DNA of 64,000 nt, taken from NCBI RefSeq assembly GCF_900100115.1, contig NZ_FNKL01000002.1:744001-808000 (forward strand), written 5' to 3'. The translations under genes were made by a program, and so were the position numbers. This DNA comes from Chryseobacterium soldanellicola. GTDB lineage: Bacteria > Bacteroidota > Bacteroidia > Flavobacteriales > Weeksellaceae. Under the pieces are notes generated by a model that was not told the origin of the DNA, did no database searches, and saw only the letters and a program-made list of their open reading frames with translations. Of the stretch, positions 27,924 to 34,330 are shown one piece after another. Numbering within the stretch: the stretch's first letter is position 1; the number at the start of each line of letters is the position of its first letter.

Positions 27924-28541
27924 CTACTCTGGTGCTTTAAAAATATTGTCATCGGAATGGAATCCTGCAACGCCGCCACTTACCGCAAATTTCATTGCAG
28001 AAGCAGCCGTCATACCCACAACGGGTTTGATGTTTTTTTCCTCCGTAACAATCACCCAGCCTGAAATAGCGTATGAGTGCGGAAGATATACGGCTACGTA
28101 ATTGTGTTTTTCAACGTCAGCCATTTCTTTTTGAGTTAAAAATCCGATTCTCCAAATCTCGGGATTTTCATTGGTTTTTACCCAGACAGGATCATTAAAT
28201 TTTTTCTTATCTCCAACAAATGAGGACATCACGTCTTTTGTAGGGGTGTAAATATGCTTTACGCCGGGAGTTCTTTCCAATAAGCTGTCCATGGTGTCGA
28301 AAAAAAAGCGGCCGACAACAAATTTATTCCCTAAATAACCCAAAAGTGCAGTAATTAAAATCGTTGAAATAAAAACCAGCCCCGGAATTTCTTTGGCAAC
28401 AGACGGAATAATATTATCAATCGAAGAAATAATGTACCAGATCACGAAAATGGTAAGCGCGATAGGTCCAATAATAACCAGCCCCTGAAAGAAATTTTTC
28501 AGGAAAAAATTGAGAATATTTTCGAAAGTCAGTTTTTTCAA
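27924..28541 (-). CDS. DUF502 membrane protein
   Basis: 205 aa, two membrane helices near the N-terminus (GLVIIGPIALTIFVIWYIISS and LVFISTILITALLGYLGNKFV) followed by the conserved soluble part RTPGVKHIYTPTKDVMSSF, VWVKTNENPEIWRIGFLT, VAVYLPHSYAISGWVIVTEEK and TAASAMKFAVSGGV. This is a clear DUF502 layout. Plant relatives (LIKE-COV) act in membrane trafficking, but the bacterial role is unknown. Promoter box TAAATTTG lies about 40 nt upstream, and the tryptophanase gene follows, perhaps in the same transcript. Confidence 0.92.
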   Translation of the reverse strand: MKKLTFENILNFFLKNFFQGLVIIGPIALTIFVIWYIISSIDNIIPSVAKEIPGLVFISTILITALLGYLGNKFVVGRFFFDTMDSLLERTPGVKHIYTPTKDVMSSFVGDKKKFNDPVWVKTNENPEIWRIGFLTQKEMADVEKHNYVAVYLPHSYAISGWVIVTEEKNIKPVVGMTAASAMKFAVSGGVAGFHSDDNIFKAPE

Positions 28542-28581
28542 ACGGTATAAATTTTAAACAATCTTTTAGATTAATTTTTGT

Positions 28582-28589
28582 CAAATTTA
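28582..28589 (-). promoter_or_regulatory. -7 box for the DUF502 gene
   Basis: TAAATTTG on the minus strand, 40 nt before the start at 28541. Confidence 0.55.
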
Positions 28590-28659
28590 ATGATTTAGGA
28601 TGAGAATTTGTAATGAAGCCGTTTAAACTTATTTGAAATGTGAGAATATTTAAAATGTA

Positions 28660-28690
28660 AAACCTACAAGGTCTAAAATCTTGTAGGTTT
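28660..28690 (-). terminator. Terminator of the precursor-prolyl oligopeptidase operon
   Basis: AAACCTACAAG / CTTGTAGGTTT perfect 11-bp stem, 20 bp past the prolyl oligopeptidase stop on the minus strand. Confidence 0.8.
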
Positions 28691-28709
28691 CTTAGTTTAT
28701 TTGTGAAGC

Positions 28710-30884
28710 TTATTTATTGTTGTCCTTTTTTGGCTGATAGTCGGGATGGCCTAGTTGCCAGAAAGCGAAGGCGAAGATGTCCGAAAGGTTTGAATGTCCG
28801 TGGAAAGCTGTAGTATTATTTCCATGACCTCCTTCATAATCTATTTGTAATAATATGGGATTTTTCGAGATATTATCTGACATTAATTTAGCCGCAAATT
28901 TTACAGGTTCCCAAACCGGAACTCTTGGATCATTTATTCCTCCAGTTATAAATGTTGCAGGATATTTCACTCCTTTTTTGATATGTTGATAAGCATCCAT
29001 TTCTAGCAAACCCTTAAACTCTTTAGAATCTTTTAATGTCCCAAATTCATCTGCATTACTACCAATAGCGAGTGCGTCTCTTAATGTATTGGTTGTTGGC
29101 ACTTCCAAAATTGCTACTTTAAATAAATCAGGTCTTTCTGTCATTGCTCTTCCTACAGTGATTCCTCCTGCACTAGCACCCCAGATTGCTACTTTATTTT
29201 TTGAGGTGAACTTTTCATTAATTAAGTATTCTGTACAGTCTATTAAGTCTTTCCAAGTATTAGGTTTTGTTTCTTTATACCCTCCCAAACGCCATTTTTC
29301 TCCTTTTTCTCCTCCTCCTCGTACATGGGCAACAGCCATTATTCCTCCCTGATTTACCCATAATAAATAAATTCTAGAGAAGAATGGGCTTTGAGAAGAC
29401 CCGTAAGAACCATAGGAATCAATTAGAATCGGATTATTTCCATTTCTTTTTATATTTTTGTTGTATATGAGAGATAATGGTATTTCTTCTCCGTCTCTAG
29501 CTTTTACAATTATTTCTTCCGCTATTATGTCTTTAAACTCAGGATATTCTGTAATTGGAGTTATGTTTTCGGGAAGAAATGAATTTGTTTTAAGATCATA
29601 TCTAAAACGCTGTTCTTCATTAACCCATCCGGCACAGCTTATCCAAATGTCTGAAAAGTCTTCCCCTTTTGCTTGTAAATTTATATTACCTGATGGAAAA
29701 GGAAGCTTAATAGGAATATCTTTTCCTTCTTTAGATAAGTATAATTTTGCTTCTACTCCGTTTTTTGTAGTTGTATAATAAATACCATCTTTAGTGATTC
29801 TATATTGTCCGATAACCTCATCACTTCTTTCCGGGATAATAATTTCAGGTTTTTTAAAATCTGGAGCTATTATACTGGTTTTGCAAAGTGTATAGTTTTG
29901 AGTATTATATTGAGATAAAAAATACAGATCATTATCTACAAGTTGTAAAGACCTTACTTTATCTTCTTTCGTGTAAAGAGTTTTCCATGTTCTTTTACCT
30001 TCTAATAAATCTTGTTTAGGAATAATAAATGTTTGCCTATAGTAGTTATTATCAAGCAACATTCCTACGTAATATTTATCATTAGAATCTAGGATAATAG
30101 GGGATTTTTTCTCATCTATCTTTAATTCAGGATTGTTTTTAGCAGAAAAAATATCTGTCAATTCTTTTGGATTTGTTCCTATTTTGTATAAAATAGCTTG
30201 TGTGTTTTTATAAAACTCCTGAGACTTAGGATCATTGATAGGAAAATACGTGTAGAAAAATCCGGAGTTATCATCCAGCCATTTTATTCCTCCGATATTA
30301 GCAGGTGTTGTATTTGTAATGGTTTTAGGATGGATATATTTGTTTTTCACATCCATGATAATAACCTCTGTAAGCTCCTTTCCCTTTTCAGCAATCGCAA
30401 TAGCTACTTTATCCCCAACTGAATCAGGGCTGATGTAATTAATTATAAACTCATGATTCTGTTCATTGCTTTTATAATTAGCCGGATCATAAAGTAATTC
30501 CTCTTTTCCTAAAAATCCTTCCCGATAATAAAGCTTTGCAGCTTTTTCATTACCGATTTTCTTTAAATAAAAATATTTATCATTATTTGTTATACTTAAA
30601 TTTGATACAGAATACCCCAGCCTTTTGTCAAACTCCATTCTTTTTTCTAAATAAAATTTTCTTTTGGGAATTTGATTAAGAATCGAATTAGCATAATTTG
30701 TTTGAGTCTCCATCCATTTCTTTGTTGAAGGACTTTCTAAATTTTCTAAGTTTCTATATCCATCTACAATTTTAGTCCCAAAATATTCATCTGTTACGGG
30801 AACAGATGGAGCAGGATTGCTTTTTTGAGCACTTGTAAAGAATGTATAAAAAACACAAATAATGATAAATATTGACTTTCTCAT
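28710..30884 (-). CDS. Secreted prolyl oligopeptidase (S9A), coupled to a peptide precursor
   Basis: 724-aa serine peptidase of family S9A, which cuts short peptides after proline. I place the start at 30884 (MRKSIFIIICVFYTFFTSAQ) because it opens a clean signal peptide; a longer frame reading upstream to 30953 overlaps the precursor gene and has no export signal. An N-terminal seven-bladed propeller (about 45-430) precedes the alpha/beta hydrolase domain. The catalytic triad is Ser571 in GASAGG, Asp652 in NDPRVP and His687 in EGGHGN, all intact. The start lies one nucleotide after the stop of the double-glycine peptide gene, so translation is probably coupled. This suggests that the enzyme processes or degrades that peptide or a related one outside the inner membrane; that role is inference. 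The gene looks more AT-rich than its neighbours downstream. Confidence 0.92.
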   Translation of the reverse strand: MRKSIFIIICVFYTFFTSAQKSNPAPSVPVTDEYFGTKIVDGYRNLENLESPSTKKWMETQTNYANSILNQIPKRKFYLEKRMEFDKRLGYSVSNLSITNNDKYFYLKKIGNEKAAKLYYREGFLGKEELLYDPANYKSNEQNHEFIINYISPDSVGDKVAIAIAEKGKELTEVIIMDVKNKYIHPKTITNTTPANIGGIKWLDDNSGFFYTYFPINDPKSQEFYKNTQAILYKIGTNPKELTDIFSAKNNPELKIDEKKSPIILDSNDKYYVGMLLDNNYYRQTFIIPKQDLLEGKRTWKTLYTKEDKVRSLQLVDNDLYFLSQYNTQNYTLCKTSIIAPDFKKPEIIIPERSDEVIGQYRITKDGIYYTTTKNGVEAKLYLSKEGKDIPIKLPFPSGNINLQAKGEDFSDIWISCAGWVNEEQRFRYDLKTNSFLPENITPITEYPEFKDIIAEEIIVKARDGEEIPLSLIYNKNIKRNGNNPILIDSYGSYGSSQSPFFSRIYLLWVNQGGIMAVAHVRGGGEKGEKWRLGGYKETKPNTWKDLIDCTEYLINEKFTSKNKVAIWGASAGGITVGRAMTERPDLFKVAILEVPTTNTLRDALAIGSNADEFGTLKDSKEFKGLLEMDAYQHIKKGVKYPATFITGGINDPRVPVWEPVKFAAKLMSDNISKNPILLQIDYEGGHGNNTTAFHGHSNLSDIFAFAFWQLGHPDYQPKKDNNK

Positions 30885-30885
30885 C

Positions 30886-31065
30886 TTAACATCTACTAGA
30901 CACTGCTCCTCCTCCTCCTTGAGGCACAAATGTTGGTGGTTCATCACCGCCATTGATATTCATTAATTGATTACTCCCACCATTGATTGTTTTCATGTTG
31001 TTAATCTTCATTATTTGTAATTTTTTCAACGATAATTTTTTTTCTTGTTTGATTGTTTTTTTCAT
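30886..31065 (-). CDS. Putative RiPP/lanthipeptide-like precursor peptide with double-glycine leader
   Basis: 59 aa from ATG 31065 (an upstream ATG at 31077 would add MQLI). The Lys-rich amphipathic leader KKLSLKKLQIMKINNMKTINGG is of the Bacteroidota class I lanthipeptide / GG natural-product precursor type (quoted in parts: KKLSLKKLQIMKINNM, then KTINGG). A second NGG follows at MNINGG. The core is then about 19 residues, DEPPTFVPQGGGGAVSSRC, with three Pro, four Gly in a row, two Ser, one Thr and one C-terminal Cys. No LanB, LanC, radical SAM or ATP-grasp maturase lies nearby. The next gene, one nucleotide away, is a secreted prolyl oligopeptidase, and Pro residues in the core offer cleavage sites. 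Product and modification are unproven. Confidence 0.7.
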   Translation of the reverse strand: MKKTIKQEKKLSLKKLQIMKINNMKTINGGSNQLMNINGGDEPPTFVPQGGGGAVSSRC

Positions 31066-31090
31066 TATTAATTGCATTTAAAATTCACGG

Positions 31091-31151
31091 GCAAATAACG
31101 GGATATTTTTCAAAATTGCAATAAAAATAGATTATGGATTTATAAATTCAT
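31091..31151 (-). promoter_or_regulatory. Shared operator plus weak -7 region upstream of the precursor-peptidase operon
   Basis: On the minus strand GAATTTATAAATCCATAAT (with AT before it, 21 bp in all, 31131-31151) is followed after exactly 35 nt by TTTGC (31095-31091). The -7 box GTTATTTG matches TAnnTTTG only in its TTTG half, as expected for an activator-dependent promoter. The same 21 bp and the same spacing recur at 33033-33093. Confidence 0.7.
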
Positions 31152-31233
31152 TATTTAAAAAAGAGGACAAGGTGTTTATTGCCAATGATTTATATGGTTT
31201 TGCATTAGGCTTCCAGTTTACTGAATAAAAATG

Positions 31234-31241
31234 TAAATTTG
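31234..31241 (+). promoter_or_regulatory. -7 box for the TPR/AraC regulator gene
   Basis: TAAATTTG followed by C, 15 nt before ATG 31257. About 30 nt upstream, ATGATTTATATGG resembles the first half of the shared operator only weakly. Confidence 0.5.
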
Positions 31242-31256
31242 CAACGTATTTACAAA

Positions 31257-32975
31257 ATGATGAAAAATATATTCCCAATTATAATACTATTGTTTGGCAA
31301 TTTGGTGTACGCCCAAAGGAGTAAAATTGATAGTTTATATGAATTTAAGTATCCGGAACTGAAAAATAAGTTTTTTGATTATAGTGATCATAATAAAGTT
31401 TCGCAGGCTAAACAGATAGCAAAATATTACCTACAAAAAGCTAAAAAAGAAAATAATACAATCGAAATAGCCGAAGGCTACACTCTTATTCACTTAAATG
31501 AAGATTGTCCTACGGCTTTAAAGTACATTGATAGCCTCGCAATTATTACAAAAAATATCAAAGGAATATACCCTACCAAAACCTATTTGCTCAAAGGAAA
31601 TCTATATTACAAATATGATAATCTAAAAGCAGCGTTGGATAATTATATTCTTGCATTGAAATATGCAAAAGAGCAAAACGATAAAAAACAAATCGCCTAT
31701 GCCAATATGAGTATTGCCTATATCAATAGCTATATAGGTAAAAATGCAGAAGCAGCAAAAATATTCAGATATTATCTTTACAACGGCAATGATATCATAG
31801 ACGATTATGAGCACAACCAAATGCGTATAGCACTCATAAGCTGTTATCTTGAGATTAATAAATTAGATTCTGCTAATATTTTAATTAAAGAAGGGCAAAA
31901 ATATGCTATCGTAGGTAAAAATAAATATGATCTTGACCCGTATTCTTATTTGTCCGGAACTTATGATCTTAAATTGAAAAAATATAATACTGCCATTACA
32001 AAGCTATCCAAAGTCTATGATAATTTAATAAAAATTAATGAAACCAATGCTAATTATGCCCTTTTTAATTTAGGTAAAGCCTATCAGGGTGCAAAAAATA
32101 AAGGAAAAGCTGTAGAAACCTATAGTAAGTTAGATTCCAATGTTCAGAAATCTAATATTACTTTTCCTGATCTTCGGGAAGCATACACCTATCTCATAGA
32201 CTATTATAAAGAAAAAAACGATAAAGAAAAACAGTTGTATTATATTGATCGCTTTTTAAAAGTTGATAAAAAGCTTGATGAACAGCTTCAATATGCATTT
32301 ACAGAGTTACCCAAAAAATATGATACTCCGAAGCTTTTAGAAGAAAAAGAAAACATTATTAGTGATTTAAAGGGCAGAAAAAGAATTCTTTACGTGGCTA
32401 TAAGTGCTCTTTTATTAATTCTTTTATCGTTACTATATCTTTATTATAAGGCTAAGAAAAACGAAAAACAGCACCGCAAAATTGCTCAAGATTTAATCAA
32501 TTCTATTGAGAGGAAAAATGTTGAAACTCCGCAAGCGACATTAGCTCCAATGCAGTTCCAAAATATTGAACAAGTTGATATAGAAGATAGAGCAACTAAA
32601 ACAATACCGGAAGATGTAACCAAATTCATTTTAAAAGAATTAGAAATTTTTGAAAAACAGGAACATTTTCTTAAAAAAGGAATAACATTATCCAGTCTTG
32701 CCCAATCGATAAACACCAACACCACCTATTTATCTGAAGTAATTAACAGTTATAAAGAAAAGAGCTTCACCACTTACCTTAACGATTTACGTGTTGATTA
32801 TGCTTTGAAGCGACTGATAGAAGATAAAAGATTCAGATCTTATAAGCTAGCCGTTATTGCTGATGAACTTGGGTACAACAATGCTCAGGCATTTACAGCG
32901 GCATTCAAGAAAAAAACGCAGACCACTCTTTCTACATATCTCAAAGAAATTGAAAAAACACAGACTATTAAATAA
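31257..32975 (+). CDS. Membrane-anchored TPR sensor with AraC-type DNA-binding domain
   Basis: 572 aa from ATG 31257 (ATG 31260 is equally possible; an in-frame TTG at 31239 is less likely). Signal peptide MKNIFPIIILLFGNLVYAQ, then a helical TPR-type periplasmic region (about 35-345; for example KTYLLKGNLYYKYDNLKAAL and NYALFNLGKAYQGAKNKGKA). One membrane helix follows (about 377-397, ILYVAISALLLILLSLLYLYY), a short linker, and a cytoplasmic AraC-type double HTH at the C-terminus (LSSLAQSINTNTTYLSEVIN ... AVIADELGYNNAQAFTAAFK). This one-component architecture senses outside and binds DNA inside. It lies between the two promoters that share the 21-bp element, making it the obvious candidate regulator. 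Confidence 0.9.
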   Translation: MMKNIFPIIILLFGNLVYAQRSKIDSLYEFKYPELKNKFFDYSDHNKVSQAKQIAKYYLQKAKKENNTIEIAEGYTLIHLNEDCPTALKYIDSLAIITKNIKGIYPTKTYLLKGNLYYKYDNLKAALDNYILALKYAKEQNDKKQIAYANMSIAYINSYIGKNAEAAKIFRYYLYNGNDIIDDYEHNQMRIALISCYLEINKLDSANILIKEGQKYAIVGKNKYDLDPYSYLSGTYDLKLKKYNTAITKLSKVYDNLIKINETNANYALFNLGKAYQGAKNKGKAVETYSKLDSNVQKSNITFPDLREAYTYLIDYYKEKNDKEKQLYYIDRFLKVDKKLDEQLQYAFTELPKKYDTPKLLEEKENIISDLKGRKRILYVAISALLLILLSLLYLYYKAKKNEKQHRKIAQDLINSIERKNVETPQATLAPMQFQNIEQVDIEDRATKTIPEDVTKFILKELEIFEKQEHFLKKGITLSSLAQSINTNTTYLSEVINSYKEKSFTTYLNDLRVDYALKRLIEDKRFRSYKLAVIADELGYNNAQAFTAAFKKKTQTTLSTYLKEIEKTQTIK

Positions 32976-33013
32976 AGTCCAATTAGCTTATTTTTCAATA
33001 CTTTGTTGTTGTT

Positions 33014-33092
33014 GATTTATAAATTAATGGTGATGAATTTATAAATCCATAATGCATGTGCTTTTTTTGTGTGAATCTCTTTCCTAAGTTTG
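33014..33092 (+). promoter_or_regulatory. Shared operator with inverted partner and promoter of the secreted-peptide operon
   Basis: GATTTATAAATT (33014-33025) and AATTTATAAATC (33036-33047) form a perfect 12-bp inverted repeat with centres 22 bp apart. The right copy lies inside the 21-bp element 33033-33053 that is identical to 31131-31151 on the other strand. After 35 nt comes the consensus -7 box TAAGTTTG (33085-33092). The position, about 40-60 nt upstream of the expected transcript start, suits an activator site. Confidence 0.75.
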
Positions 33093-33224
33093 CTCCAGGT
33101 AAAAACACAAATATTCTATTTTTTGTATGTGTACAGTACAAGAGATTAATATAAACGCTGATCAGCAAAAACCCATGTCAGGGATGGTATGACAAAAAAT
33201 TAATACATTTAAAAAAAATTACAA

Positions 33225-33497
33225 ATGAAAAAACTATTATTGGGCGCGTTTTTGATCGCGGGAACTACTTTAGCGTTTGCAAAAGACAACGTAAAATCTA
33301 CAACAAGCAATTTGAAAATTGAAAAGACTGTTTCTTTAGAAAAAGTTACACCTTCTTCTGATAAGGAAGTTGCTTCGGTTAAGAGAATTTGCGGACAGCT
33401 TGTTTATTCGGAACATACAGTAGATCATGTTGATATGTACGGAAATGTCTACACCGAAACAGTGGGAACTTACACCCATTATACCACTTGGTGCTAA
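33225..33497 (+). CDS. Small secreted two-Cys protein, unknown function
   Basis: 90 aa with a signal peptide (MKKLLLGAFLIAGTTLAFA). The mature part of about 70 residues has a Lys/Thr/Ser-rich linker and a C-terminal block RICGQLVYSEHTVDHVDMYG ... YTHYTTWC bracketed by two Cys that could form a disulfide closing a ~38-residue loop; Tyr, His and Thr are enriched there. No family recognised. The promoter box is 132 nt upstream, so the mRNA has a long leader. A hairpin after the gene separates it partly from the GLPGLI and TonB genes, which may be reached by read-through. Confidence 0.7.
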   Translation: MKKLLLGAFLIAGTTLAFAKDNVKSTTSNLKIEKTVSLEKVTPSSDKEVASVKRICGQLVYSEHTVDHVDMYGNVYTETVGTYTHYTTWC

Positions 33498-33515
33498 AAA
33501 TTAATTAAAAATCTT

Positions 33516-33547
33516 AACGCATCATGATTTTCGCATCACGATGCGTT
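33516..33547 (+). terminator. Hairpin after the secreted two-Cys peptide gene
   Basis: AACGCATC / GATGCGTT with an inner TGAT/ATCA stem; there is no long T run after it, so it may be a partial terminator or an RNA-stabilising stem before the GLPGLI gene. Confidence 0.55.
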
Positions 33548-33567
33548 ATACTTAATATATATGTCTC

Positions 33568-34326
33568 ATGAAAAATAAAACAATAACTATTTTAACAGTT
33601 TTCTTCATATCCATTTCGTTAAATAATTTATTTGCTCAGTATTTAAAAGTTGAGTATGAAAGAACAGAACTTCAAGATTTTAAAAACTCTTCCTCCTCAC
33701 AAGAGTATATTGATAAAGTGAATAAGGTAAAGAAAATACCGCAAAAGAATTTTCTGTATTTCGCCAACGGAAATTCTTTTTTTAAAAATATTCCTCGTGT
33801 TGGTTTCGTTCACGATGCAGGAACCACACAGATTGATGAATCTAACCGAAAAACTAAAAAAGAAGTTTACACAGATTTCGAAACAAAGATCTATCATATA
33901 AAAAATGAAAAAGGCTCCTACCAATATCAAAATTATCAAAGAATTAATGAAGAATTTTATGGATATGTTGAGATGAATTATAAAAAAGTAGATTACAAAG
34001 ATGATATCCTGAAAATAGATAATTATTTTTGCAAACTGGTGGAAGTCACTTTTCCAAATGAGCAGATTACAAAAATTTGGTATACAGAAGATATCCCTAT
34101 CTCTAGCGGACCTTATGGCTTTAATACTTTTCCGGGTGTTGTTCTTAGAATCGAAGCTCCAAGTTATATAATGACCGCTGTAAGAATAAGTAATGATACT
34201 AAAGAAAATGACGTGGAAAAATTGGATCCTAAATTAAAGATATACAAAGGAGAAGAATTTACCAAAAAAATGCAAGAGGTAAGAGAGCTTAACAGCAAGC
34301 CAACTTATCAAGAAATAAGATTATAA
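33568..34326 (+). CDS. GLPGLI family protein
   Basis: 252 aa, with signal peptide (MKNKTITILTVFFISISLNNLFA) and the family-defining segment ISSGPYGFNTFPGVVLRIE, the GLPGLI motif appearing here as TFPGVVLRI. The rest is beta-rich with a KIWYTEDIP motif typical of the family. GLPGLI proteins are exported, of unknown function, and in flavobacteria are commonly paired with a TonB-dependent outer-membrane protein, as here (4 bp gap). Likely periplasmic or outer-membrane associated. Confidence 0.92.
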   Translation: MKNKTITILTVFFISISLNNLFAQYLKVEYERTELQDFKNSSSSQEYIDKVNKVKKIPQKNFLYFANGNSFFKNIPRVGFVHDAGTTQIDESNRKTKKEVYTDFETKIYHIKNEKGSYQYQNYQRINEEFYGYVEMNYKKVDYKDDILKIDNYFCKLVEVTFPNEQITKIWYTEDIPISSGPYGFNTFPGVVLRIEAPSYIMTAVRISNDTKENDVEKLDPKLKIYKGEEFTKKMQEVRELNSKPTYQEIRL

Positions 34327-34330
34327 ATCA

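Noticed and set aside
30885..30953. Upstream start for the prolyl oligopeptidase
   Set aside because: It would overlap the precursor gene and bury the signal peptide.
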